Assembly (NCBI RefSeq): GCF_001506075.1
Contig: NZ_KQ947475.1
Span: forward strand, 1,440,767 to 1,504,766
From: Vibrio sp. MEBiC08052
GTDB taxonomy: Bacteria > Pseudomonadota > Gammaproteobacteria > Enterobacterales > Vibrionaceae
Length of the DNA stretch: 64,000 nucleotides
Reading direction: 5' to 3'
A model generated the notes under the pieces. It was not told the origin of the DNA and made no database searches. It saw only the letters and a list, made by a program, of their open reading frames with translations. Shown piece by piece: positions 7,626 through 16,057 of this stretch. The first letter of the stretch is position 1. Every line of letters starts with the position of its first letter. Made by a program: the position numbers and the translations under genes.

Positions 7626-9053
7626 TCAGCGTGATAACTGACGAATTGCCTGAGTCAGTGCACTATCCTGATGGTGGTTGAGATCGTCCAGTGTCAGGGC
7701 TGTGGTGGGGATATTCGGCTGTATACCGATGCTTTCGTAGGATTGATACTGCGTATCGATATAAACTTCATTAGATAAACTGATTTGCCAGCCATTGGGC
7801 AGGGTTTTCACCAAAGCATCCGATAACGCGCCGCTACTGGTTTCACCCATAAATGTAACTTGTGGCAGCGCTTTCATCATCATGAGGAAGACTTCTCCGG
7901 CACTGACGGTTGTACCGCTGACCAGAATCGTGACGGGACGCGTATAAGCGGGCGTATTGCTTGGGGTTGGCAAGTCGAGCCAGTGAGTTTCGCCGTCACC
8001 GGCAATAGTTCGGGTAAATTTACCAATAACGCGCTGAGTCACCGGATTAAAACGGCTGGCAAGAGCCAGTGACACGCCATCGGCACCTCCGCCATTGAAC
8101 CGCATATCAATGATCATGGTCTCTGTATTGCGCATATCCTGCATGGCTTGATCGATGACTTGTGCCATATTACTGACCCATTGATCAGGGTCATCCGGAT
8201 TTTCACCCGTGTCCAGCAGCATCATATTGGGACGAAGATAACCAATTTTTCCCTGATTGAACGTTCCCCAGACAACACGTTCCGCGCCATATAATGTATC
8301 GGCTGAGCTGCCGTTGATGATGCGGACACTACCAGTATCCATCATCTGCTGCTGTGTCAGGGAAATTTGTGCCAGGCGGTCGGCGACGTAGGTGTCAAAA
8401 TCACTGATTTCGCTTTGATTGAGAAAGCCCTGTTCCAGTACCCGTAAGACACCTTTGGGTGGGGCAGGTGCATATTCATTGTCGCCGTAAGTCAGGACGA
8501 CATGATCATCGGAAAAACCGCTGAGTGATGCTGTGATGGCATTGAGTAGTTCACTTTCGCTCATGTCATCGCTCAAATCCGGGGCCACTTGTTGATAGAC
8601 CTGCGCCCAGTCGATGCCGCGTTCCTGAAAGAATGCATAATAATCATGGATGGTCGTCCAGAAGAAATGATAAATCTCAACAGGGGATGCATTTGCATTG
8701 AGTCGTTGCCCCGGCTGACACTGTGTTGGTAAGGCGGACAGGCGTTCAAATTGCTGTGCAAAAGGGCGGGCAATCTGGTGGGATGTCAGCGTCATACCGT
8801 CATGAGATAACGTCGCGTTGGGAAAGTAGGTTGTTTGCATATCGGTTTTGGTCATGGTTTCTGCCAGCACACACCCTTCGCTGTTGAATTGATATATTTT
8901 ACTTTCTGTATCATTCAACTGATAAATGTCACCGTATCCCTTATGTTTCCACAGCCCATCAAAATCCACTGAAGCCTGACAGGCAGCAGCTAAGGTGATG
9001 GGAGCAATGCAAATAAACCGGTAAGTATATTTTATCCATGAAGCCGAAATCAT
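7626..9053 (-). CDS. Exported S41-family (C-terminal processing/tail-specific-like) serine peptidase
   Basis: 475 residues from the ATG at 9053, which has an AGGA site 7 bases upstream; the open frame extends further but lacks a ribosome site. A signal peptide covers about residues 1-25, ending near AAACQA; a lipoprotein form is possible but the lipobox is not canonical. The second half is an S41 fold with TMIIDMRFNGGG, then LVSGTTVSAGEVF carrying the probable nucleophile Ser384, then the GETSSGALSD loop. No PDZ domain is obvious, as in interphotoreceptor retinoid-binding/tricorn-like S41 members. Flanked by a hairpin downstream and a gene-poor stretch upstream. Substrate unknown. Confidence 0.85.
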   Translation of the reverse strand: MISASWIKYTYRFICIAPITLAAACQASVDFDGLWKHKGYGDIYQLNDTESKIYQFNSEGCVLAETMTKTDMQTTYFPNATLSHDGMTLTSHQIARPFAQQFERLSALPTQCQPGQRLNANASPVEIYHFFWTTIHDYYAFFQERGIDWAQVYQQVAPDLSDDMSESELLNAITASLSGFSDDHVVLTYGDNEYAPAPPKGVLRVLEQGFLNQSEISDFDTYVADRLAQISLTQQQMMDTGSVRIINGSSADTLYGAERVVWGTFNQGKIGYLRPNMMLLDTGENPDDPDQWVSNMAQVIDQAMQDMRNTETMIIDMRFNGGGADGVSLALASRFNPVTQRVIGKFTRTIAGDGETHWLDLPTPSNTPAYTRPVTILVSGTTVSAGEVFLMMMKALPQVTFMGETSSGALSDALVKTLPNGWQISLSNEVYIDTQYQSYESIGIQPNIPTTALTLDDLNHHQDSALTQAIRQLSR

Positions 9054-9461
9054 TATTGAGTCCTGTTTTATAGTAAATATTCGATATGAAAGGTTGGTAT
9101 AAAAGCGCCTGAGTACGTTAAACCAACCTTCAACCCGAAAATGTGAATCAATGATATAAGGGACAATCAGACACAATTTGATATATTTCAGTCGGTGTAC
9201 TTTGAGTTGGAAATGACTGGTATGAGATTGATTGAATTATTCAATGACCGCGATGGTGTTTGTCGTGCTTGATATTTGGGTAACTTGATATTTAGGTAAA
9301 CTGGCCAGCGCTGCTAACAATGCCTTGCAGCGAATTGAACGTGAGATTATCAACATGCAGTCACTGACGGAACCATTATTATGGCTGAACCGGGAAATAG
9401 GGCTGAGCTGCAAATAAAACGGGCGAATTCCGAGGACTGCTTGCTTGAAACAAATATGAAT
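9054..9461. other. Gene-poor stretch with a tandem repeat and a possible coding remnant
   Basis: No intact gene. A 16-base unit (CTTGATATTTGGGTAA) is repeated in tandem with one change (9268-9283 and 9284-9299). From 9295 to 9417 the plus strand reads open for 40 codons without a start, containing ALQRIEREIINMQSL and ending LNREIGLSCK. This looks like the 3' end of a lost gene, but I do not recognise the family. Confidence 0.4.
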
Positions 9462-10502
9462 TCAGCCGATTACCGTAGACCAGGCATCTTGTAAGTCTTG
9501 ATCATCAAAAGCGTTTACATTATTTAATTCTTTTGAAAAGAAGGTACAGGATTGAGGACTATTGGGGTGCCATCTGGTGTAAGACGTCATGTCGGGATGA
9601 TATATCGCGAGTGTTTTTTTCTTTAACCCGGTTGCAATATGTACCGTGGCTGTATCGACGGACACCACGATCTCACTCATATCAATATGGGTCGCCACAT
9701 CGTCAATAGAGGAACATTGTTCATCACAAAAAACGTTGTCATTAAATTTCTGACAGATGTGGCTGACTAAATCAGATGTACTTGGAGATGAGGATAAAAA
9801 TACAGAAAATCCATTGCGAGCGAGAATTGGAATAACTCTACAAATGGTTTCTTCATTCATGCTTTTTGATTTATTACTACCAAATGGGTTAAAAAATACA
9901 ACTTTTCTGTCTTTAAATTGAAGTTCCATTCTCTCTCGGCAACGAGATGACAATGGAATAATATAAGATTCATCATATTCTGTGATATTAAATGATGATA
10001 ATAGGCTGTTGAATCGTTCAACATAGTGGCCATCATTTTTGAGGCGAAGGTTGTACATTTTCACATCAGGTAATATGCCCGCATTTGATTCAGCCGATAT
10101 CATTCTCAGGAGAAAGAGATCTTTCATTTTGACGATGTCTTGGGCATTGATCGCAATGTCAACTTTACCTAAGCCTTTGGCTAATCTCATGATCTCGGTA
10201 TACGAAGGTCGTTTGCTTAATGGATAGACTGTATCGACAAATGGCATTTTTTGATAAAAATCATAGGTATTATTCGAGGAGATGACTTTGATCACGGAAT
10301 TCGGTATATTTTCCTTAATCGCTTTCATTGCAAATGATGATATGACTGAGTCCCCATATTTGGAGTCATTGCGGATGAATAAGAAAACTTTTATATCATT
10401 GCAGTTAAAATCTTCTTTACGAATATCGAAAAGTATTTTTCCCAGCCAGAATCTAAAGTCATCCCGGAATAACTGGAATTTTGATATTAAGCCTTTACTC
10501 AT
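9462..10502 (-). CDS. Glycosyltransferase family 9 protein (heptosyltransferase-like)
   Basis: 346 residues resembling ADP-heptose:LPS heptosyltransferases. The N-terminal half has the acceptor-side pattern around FLFIRNDSKYGDSVISSFA (about 40-58). The C-terminal half carries the donor-side features FFNPFGSNKSKS (about 203-214) and MSEIVVSVDTATVHIA (about 273-288), the latter equivalent to the DTG-x-xH motif with DTA instead of DTG. The gene is clearly more AT-rich than its neighbours and stands alone with no other surface-polysaccharide gene, which suggests horizontal transfer. It probably adds a sugar to LPS or another surface glycan; donor and acceptor are unknown. Confidence 0.8.
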   Translation of the reverse strand: MSKGLISKFQLFRDDFRFWLGKILFDIRKEDFNCNDIKVFLFIRNDSKYGDSVISSFAMKAIKENIPNSVIKVISSNNTYDFYQKMPFVDTVYPLSKRPSYTEIMRLAKGLGKVDIAINAQDIVKMKDLFLLRMISAESNAGILPDVKMYNLRLKNDGHYVERFNSLLSSFNITEYDESYIIPLSSRCRERMELQFKDRKVVFFNPFGSNKSKSMNEETICRVIPILARNGFSVFLSSSPSTSDLVSHICQKFNDNVFCDEQCSSIDDVATHIDMSEIVVSVDTATVHIATGLKKKTLAIYHPDMTSYTRWHPNSPQSCTFFSKELNNVNAFDDQDLQDAWSTVIG

Positions 10503-10964
10503 TAAATCTCACCATTAAAACAGTTTAAATCATGTATGCTTCAAATTTGTTCTATATCATTATTATTTAAATGCGCAACATATAAATATATATTGATGAA
10601 GCAAACTTACATTTTTCATATCTATATCGATGTATTTTTATTCGAAGCACATACAAAAATATCAGTTGATCATATCAGAATGGTCTGTTGATAGTGAAGC
10701 TATTTGTATGTCAATCTTAGGACAAATGCTTTGATCCTTATGAAGATTCTCTGATGCCGGATTTGCTCGGCGACACGGTGTTGAACCTGAAGGCATGATG
10801 TCTCGTAAGCCACTCATTGGCTGTTCGGGTATTTTGGGGAAAATCTAGCGTATCAACGGATGGTATACCGAGTGGATTGCTGAGAGACGAATTCTTTCGA
10901 CTTTTACGTTGTTCGATTAAGATGACTGATGATTTGTTGATACATACCTTGAGAGGAGTAATTG
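10503..10964. other. Intergenic region, no gene recognised
   Basis: The left part (to about 10720) is very AT-rich and may hold the promoter of the leftward glycosyltransferase gene. The right part (about 10740-10900) has higher GC and short open stretches interrupted by stops, which may be a decayed gene; no family is recognised. The ribosome site of the next gene (GAGAGGAG) is at 10951-10958. Confidence 0.35.
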
Positions 10965-11240
10965 ATGGGGCGGAATAAAATTCCTCGTGTGATTTGTGGT
11001 AAACCTGCGGATAGTTGTTTCAAACCGAACGGTATTCCGATGAGTCAGCTTGAGCATCTTGATTTGGCGGCGGATGAATTTGAAGCGTTACGTCTGGTTG
11101 ATTTACAGGGAATGCATCAGCAGGATGCGGCTGTTGAAATGGGGGTCTCCCGACAAACGCTGGCCAATTTGGTCAAGGCTGCTCGTTTCAAAGTCGCGGA
11201 CTGTTTAGTCAATGGTAAAGCCTTGATGATGTGCCATTAA
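10965..11240 (+). CDS. DUF134/UPF0251 family DNA-binding protein
   Basis: 91 residues from the ATG at 10965, with AGGAG 7 bases upstream (a TTG three bases before is a weaker choice). It begins MGRNKIPR, with the VCGKP-like stretch here reading ICGKPADSCFKP. A sigma-70 region 4-like helix-turn-helix follows (QQDAAVEMGVSRQTLANLV, about residues 52-70). DUF134 proteins are small regulators commonly encoded beside NifX/NifB-like metal-cofactor proteins, as here. It probably regulates the next gene or senses metal or redox state through its cysteines. Function is unproven. Confidence 0.85.
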   Translation: MGRNKIPRVICGKPADSCFKPNGIPMSQLEHLDLAADEFEALRLVDLQGMHQQDAAVEMGVSRQTLANLVKAARFKVADCLVNGKALMMCH

Positions 11241-11280
11241 TGATTCTCTTCTCCTTTTTCTGACGATCTGCTTTGATGAT

Positions 11281-11321
11281 AAACAACCCGACATGCGCCT
11301 TGGCAGTATGTCGGGTTGTTT
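11281..11321 (+). terminator. Strong hairpin after the DUF134 gene
   Basis: A perfect 14-bp stem (AAACAACCCGACAT at 11281-11294 with its complement at 11308-11321) around a 13-base loop, ending in a T-rich run. It lies 40 bases after the stop and separates this gene from the NifX-like gene. Confidence 0.75.
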
Positions 11322-11414
11322 GTTGTGTGCCCTTGTCACTTTGGCGCGTGATACACCGCTTCGAGTCTACTGTTGAACAATCGCTTTAGTATGCATCTTG
11401 TGCTTTTATAATTT

Positions 11415-11451
11415 GCATATGCCAAAAAATAGAGCTATAAATAGCATATGC
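11415..11451. promoter_or_regulatory. Twin GCATATGC palindromes (candidate operator) upstream of the NifX-like gene
   Basis: GCATATGC occurs at 11415-11422 and again at 11444-11451, 29 bases apart. The second extends to a 12-base perfect palindrome (TAGCATATGCTA). The interval is AT-rich and lies about 150 bases before the NifX-like gene, so a dimeric regulator such as the neighbouring DUF134 protein could bind both. Inference only. Confidence 0.45.
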
Positions 11452-11602
11452 TAATTATTTGGGGTGCGAAATCTTCATGCTGCCGGTGACGGAGCAGGGT
11501 CGATGAGCATCAAACCACTATCTATTTCGTTCATGATTTATTTTGACTAAACCCATTTTGTCGGTTGGGTTTGATCAACATTCAGTACAGGAGTTATTTC
11601 TG

Positions 11603-12139
11603 ATGATTATTGCTATCCCGATGAAAGAAGAGCGTATTGCCAACCATTTTACCAAGGCTGACCATTTTATTTTTATGGATGAGTCCGGTGAGGTTGTCGG
11701 ACATCAACAAAATCCTGCACAGACTGCCGGTTGTGCGGGGAAGTCGGCATTACTTGCATTACTCCGGAGTGAGCAGGTAGAGCGAGTGATTGTCCGTCAT
11801 ATTGGTCAGCGAATGCTGAGTCGGTTACTCGACAATCAGTTTGCTGTGTTTCAAGCACAAACCAGTCGTCAGAATCTTCAGCAGATCATTCAGACCGAGG
11901 ATGAATGGCTGCCGCTGACCGATGCAGCGCAGGGGCGTTTATCCGTGAATTATCAAGCTAAGCAACATAAGCAACAACAGGGTGGTTGTTGCGAGCATCA
12001 GCATAGAGAGGGAGACCATGCGCATGAGCGCTGTCAGGGACATCGTTGCTGTGAAGCAGGCGTTCAAGAGGGAGATAAGGCTAATAAAAATGATGAACAT
12101 CAGCATCGACATGGAAAAGGACGTTGCTGTCGCCACTGA
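11603..12139 (+). CDS. NifX/NifB-like dinitrogenase Fe-Mo cofactor family protein with His/Cys-rich tail
   Basis: 178 residues from the ATG at 11603 (AGGAG 10 bases upstream; the frame is open earlier but has no ribosome site). Residues 1 to about 110 form the NifX/MTH1175-like alpha/beta domain: MIIAIPMKEERIANHF at the start, then the small-residue loop AGCAGKSALLALL. The last 60 residues are unusual, with 10 His and 7 Cys, including CCEHQH, RCCE and a terminal RCCRH. Such a tail should bind several metal ions. No nitrogenase genes are nearby, so a role in metal or Fe-S homeostasis is more likely than nitrogen fixation. Exact function unknown. Confidence 0.8.
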   Translation: MIIAIPMKEERIANHFTKADHFIFMDESGEVVGHQQNPAQTAGCAGKSALLALLRSEQVERVIVRHIGQRMLSRLLDNQFAVFQAQTSRQNLQQIIQTEDEWLPLTDAAQGRLSVNYQAKQHKQQQGGCCEHQHREGDHAHERCQGHRCCEAGVQEGDKANKNDEHQHRHGKGRCCRH

Positions 12140-12164
12140 ATACAGTCTTCATTAATTGGTCAGC

Positions 12165-12188
12165 GAACGAGAGCGGTTGCTCTCGTTC
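12165..12188. terminator. Terminator hairpin between convergent genes
   Basis: A 10-bp perfect stem (GAACGAGAGC / GCTCTCGTTC) with a 4-base loop, between the rightward NifX-like gene and the leftward exporter operon. The following U-tract is weak. Confidence 0.6.
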
Positions 12189-12220
12189 AGGGCTGAGATG
12201 AATTGATTGAAGTGACGCTG

Positions 12221-14005
12221 TCACTGGGCAGCCTGAGCGACTCGTTTTTCCTGCTGCTGTAATTGATACATAGCACGATACCGGCCTTGTGGTATGGCCA
12301 TGAGCTGGTGATGGTCGCCTTGTTCGATCAAATGGCCGTGATCCAATACCAGAATCTGATCGGCATGGCGAATGGTGGACAGGCGATGAGCAACCACAAT
12401 CAGCGTGACCTGACCTTGCAGATCGTTCAGAGCTCGCTGAACAACCTGTTCGGTTTCACTATCGACATTCGCCGTGGCTTCATCAAGTAACAGCACTTTG
12501 GGCGAGCCCGCCAAGGCACGGGCGATAATCAGCTGTTGACGTTGCCCGGTCGAGAGCCGAAATCCCCCTTCACCGAGCTGGGTCTGATAACCATCATTCA
12601 TAGCCATAATCACATCATGCAAATGTGCCTGACGTGCAGCAAGGTGTACCGCTGTCTCGCTTAAATTCCGCCCCATATCGATATTATCAAATATGGTTGT
12701 GGCGAGAATAAACGGATCCTGCGGAATAAAACTGACACCTTGGCGTAAGGCGTCATGACTAAAGTCATCAAGGGGATGCCCATCAATACAGATCGTGCCT
12801 GACTGAGGCTGGTAAAAATTGAGTAACAAACTCATTAAGGTACTCTTACCACTACCGGTGTGTCCGACGATGGCAAAGAATTGTCCGGCATTGATCTCGA
12901 CATTGATATCCTGCAAAACCGGATGATTGTTCTGGTACGCAAAACTCAGGTCTTTGATCGTCAGTCTCCCGGCCTCAATCCGGGTACAGGTGCCTTGTTC
13001 GGGTTTAGCCGAAGATTCCTGAAGCAGTTCATAGACACGGTTACCGGCAACAATGGCTTGCTGATACAAACCGAAACGTTGGGTAATTTCAATTAACGGC
13101 TCTGAGAACCGACCCAGATAGTTAAGGTAAGCGTATAACACCCCGATTTCAGCAACCCCTTGTACCACTTGCAGACCAAAAAACCACACCACACACCCGA
13201 GCACAATAATACTGAATAAATTAATTGCCGGACGAAGCAATAAGGATGAAATCGTCACGGTTTTCAGTCGGGTATCGTAGTAATGGGCATTAATCTGATC
13301 AAACTGAGACAGTTTTGCCTGCTGTTGGTTGGTCGCCTGAATCACAGTCATACCACTGATGGATTCGTTCATCGTGGCGTTAATGTCTGACCGCAAACGA
13401 CGGCTGTCGGTGACGTTTTTGACACTAAAGCGTTGATACAAATAAATTAACCCGATGACTGTCGGAAGCAGTAACAGGGCGACCAGCATCAGTTGCATAT
13501 CCAAAATCGCCATCGCAATCAGAATGCCAATCAGCAGAATGATATTGGTCAGCACATTGGATAAAAACTGCACGTAAATATCTTTAATTGACTCGGTATC
13601 ATTGGTAATCCGGCTGACCAGTTGCCCGGTACGGGCATAATCGAAATACGACATCGGTAAAGACAGAACGTGCTTAAACACCCGTTTGCGAATATCAAGC
13701 ACCGCATACAAAGCCATATCCAAAAAACGTAGTGTTTGTCGGTATTTGAGGTAGGTTCCGATGATCGTTGACAGAATAAACAGACTGATAATGCCGGCAA
13801 TCGGCCAGAACGGATAATGATCCGGCACAATAAAGTCATCGATAAATACTTTGCTCAAGAGTGGACCCAGTACCTCGAATCCCGTCGCAATCACCACCAG
13901 AACCAAGGTTTTCACCAATAACGCTTTGTCGGCGAAAACATAACTCATCAATAAGCGTAGCGATCCGGCGTGTTTAGTATCCTGCTTAGTATTTCTTGTA
14001 TTCAT
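12221..14005 (-). CDS. mdlB: ABC exporter half-transporter, MdlB-like
   Basis: 594 residues: an N-terminal exporter membrane domain (six segments within about 25-310) and a C-terminal ATPase. Walker A is GHTGSGKST near residue 384, the signature reads LSTGQRQ instead of LSGGQ, and Walker B is VLLLDEA. The gene overlaps the partner gene by 4 bases (ATGA), so the two half-transporters form a heterodimer of the MdlAB/SmdAB type, linked in other bacteria to multidrug or lipid export. The altered signature motif may make this ATP site the weaker one. Confidence 0.88.
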   Translation of the reverse strand: MNTRNTKQDTKHAGSLRLLMSYVFADKALLVKTLVLVVIATGFEVLGPLLSKVFIDDFIVPDHYPFWPIAGIISLFILSTIIGTYLKYRQTLRFLDMALYAVLDIRKRVFKHVLSLPMSYFDYARTGQLVSRITNDTESIKDIYVQFLSNVLTNIILLIGILIAMAILDMQLMLVALLLLPTVIGLIYLYQRFSVKNVTDSRRLRSDINATMNESISGMTVIQATNQQQAKLSQFDQINAHYYDTRLKTVTISSLLLRPAINLFSIIVLGCVVWFFGLQVVQGVAEIGVLYAYLNYLGRFSEPLIEITQRFGLYQQAIVAGNRVYELLQESSAKPEQGTCTRIEAGRLTIKDLSFAYQNNHPVLQDINVEINAGQFFAIVGHTGSGKSTLMSLLLNFYQPQSGTICIDGHPLDDFSHDALRQGVSFIPQDPFILATTIFDNIDMGRNLSETAVHLAARQAHLHDVIMAMNDGYQTQLGEGGFRLSTGQRQQLIIARALAGSPKVLLLDEATANVDSETEQVVQRALNDLQGQVTLIVVAHRLSTIRHADQILVLDHGHLIEQGDHHQLMAIPQGRYRAMYQLQQQEKRVAQAAQ

Positions 14006-15741
14006 GAGGATACACTCTCCATCGCCTGTTCCATCTGTTGATATGCCGCCATCCGCGAATACCAGCCATCACCCGTGATTAATTGTTGATGTTTTCCTCT
14101 TTCAATCACTTCACCATGCGCCATAACAATAATTTCATCTGCGTGTTCAACGGCTGATAATCGGTGACTGACAATGATGAGTGTCTGAGCTTTGCGTTGC
14201 CGTAGATGTTGAATGATGATCTTTTCCGTCCGGATATCAACGGCCGAGAGCGCATCATCGAGAATGAGGATCGGGGCATCGCTGATCAGTGCCCGAGCAA
14301 TAGAAATACGTTGTCGCTGTCCTCCGGATAATGTTACGCCCCGCTCTCCGACAGTGGTCTGATAGCTGTCGGGGAACTGGCGGATGTCATCGTCAATCGC
14401 AGCTAATTTGGCGGCTTGATAAACTTCTCCATCGGTGGCTCCGGGGCGTCCCATGCGAATATTCTCCATTATCGTGGCACTGAACAGAAACGCATCCTGA
14501 GGGACATAAGCGTAAAGCGCACGGAGTTGAGACAGCGGAATCTGGCGGAGCGGGGTTCCGCCGATTTGTATTTCTCCTTCACCGGATTCCCAGTAGCGCA
14601 TCAAAAGCTGGAGCAGGGTTGATTTTCCCGCACCGGTTGCACCGACAATGCCGAATACGCGGTTTTCTTTCAAACGGAACGAAATATTTTTCAGGCTGGA
14701 CTGAGCGGTCTCCGGATAATGAAAGGTGAGATGACTGACGGTCACACGATAACCTTTGGGGGCGAACTGACCATGGTCTTCAATGGTATCGGGTAAATCG
14801 AGTAATTCATCAAGACGTTCGATGGCTGCATTGCCGCGTTGCAAAATATTCATTAACCAGCCAAAGGCATACATCGGCCAGATCAACTCCGATAAGTACA
14901 GGGTAAAGCTGGTTAATTGTCCGACGGTTAATCGGCCTTCGTGAATTTGCCAGCCTCCGGCAAGTAAGACAATGAGTAACGCGGCACCGAGACTCAACTG
15001 AATGATGGGATCAAACAAGGCTTCTGAACGCTGCACTTTATAGGTGCTGCTGGCGGCTTGTTCGGCAATCTGGTCAAATTGTTTGGCTTCGATAGACTCT
15101 CTGCCCATCGATTTAATCATGCGAATGCCCGTCATGGCCTGTTGTGTCTGCTCATTCAACGAGGAAAAACGATCAAGTGTGGTTTTGAATTGGTGATGAA
15201 TCTGGCTGGACAGACGGTAAAATCCGATCCCCATCAATGGAAAGGGGAGGATCGCTAAAGCTGCGAGTTGCCAGTCAATAAAAATAAACATCATCACGAG
15301 GACCAGAATAAAGGTCAGCAACCCATCGAAGCCGGATAAAATCCCTTCACCCGCAGCGATTTCAACCGCGTCAATATCATTGGTCGCGCGAGCCATCAGA
15401 TCACCGGTTGAGTGGTGATTATAGAATGCCTGTCCTTGCCGGGTCAGACGCTGATAAAATTGCTGACGTAAGAGATTGCCCAGCTTATAGGACGTGCCGA
15501 ATAACATCCGTCGCCAGCCATAACGGAGAAGGTAGACAATAATACTGGCGAGCAATAAGCCGAGTAGGTCGTACTTTGCTTGTGCCATGGTCCGGGTGGC
15601 AAGCAGATGGTCAATGGTTTGACCGATAAACCATGGAATGGCTATATTAATCAGTGCGACGATGAAGAGCATGAGTAACGCTAATGTGTAAGTAAACCAA
15701 TAGCGGCGAAAGAACCATCCCAGGTGTTGAAATAATTGCAT
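14002..15741 (-). CDS. mdlA: ABC exporter half-transporter, MdlA-like
   Basis: About 579 residues from the ATG at 15741 (MQLFQHLGWFFRRYW), which matches the usual MdlA N-terminus. The frame is open to 15879 and an ATG at 15825 is an alternative, so the start is uncertain. It has six membrane segments and an ATPase domain with Walker A GATGAGKST, the canonical signature LSGGQRQR and Walker B ILILDDA. The Walker B carries Asp instead of the catalytic Glu (LDDA), while MdlB has LDEA, so the two sites of the dimer are asymmetric. First gene of the two-gene operon, divergent from apbE. Confidence 0.87.
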   Translation of the reverse strand: MQLFQHLGWFFRRYWFTYTLALLMLFIVALINIAIPWFIGQTIDHLLATRTMAQAKYDLLGLLLASIIVYLLRYGWRRMLFGTSYKLGNLLRQQFYQRLTRQGQAFYNHHSTGDLMARATNDIDAVEIAAGEGILSGFDGLLTFILVLVMMFIFIDWQLAALAILPFPLMGIGFYRLSSQIHHQFKTTLDRFSSLNEQTQQAMTGIRMIKSMGRESIEAKQFDQIAEQAASSTYKVQRSEALFDPIIQLSLGAALLIVLLAGGWQIHEGRLTVGQLTSFTLYLSELIWPMYAFGWLMNILQRGNAAIERLDELLDLPDTIEDHGQFAPKGYRVTVSHLTFHYPETAQSSLKNISFRLKENRVFGIVGATGAGKSTLLQLLMRYWESGEGEIQIGGTPLRQIPLSQLRALYAYVPQDAFLFSATIMENIRMGRPGATDGEVYQAAKLAAIDDDIRQFPDSYQTTVGERGVTLSGGQRQRISIARALISDAPILILDDALSAVDIRTEKIIIQHLRQRKAQTLIIVSHRLSAVEHADEIIVMAHGEVIERGKHQQLITGDGWYSRMAAYQQMEQAMESVSS

Positions 15742-16057
15742 GTGATTTTTATCCGGATAAGCGTGTGAGCCTTCATCTTCTCTAGGCAGCTCATATTGAG
15801 TATGTTGTATTTTGGTCGGGAACATTCTTACGTAAACCAAGTCACCTTGTCTAGTCAGGTGTCCTGAACTTGCCTCCACTTGGCACGGTATTGTTTATCC
15901 GATGACGATGGTTACATGGCCAAAAATAGCGGAGCCCGGTGTGAGTTTTCGCTGTGAAGTCAATGTTTTTGGGGCGTATCCTCAATACTTTGGGTATAGT
16001 AATCTTTTCTGCCTGCCGTTAAACTTTGGCCAATTTTTTTATCAATCAGGTTGCTTT

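Larger units (their letters stand above)
11241..11602. other. Intergenic region between DUF134 and NifX-like genes
   Basis: No gene. It contains the terminator hairpin and twin palindromes listed separately. The AGGAG at 11588-11592 is the ribosome site for the NifX-like ATG at 11603. Confidence 0.6.
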
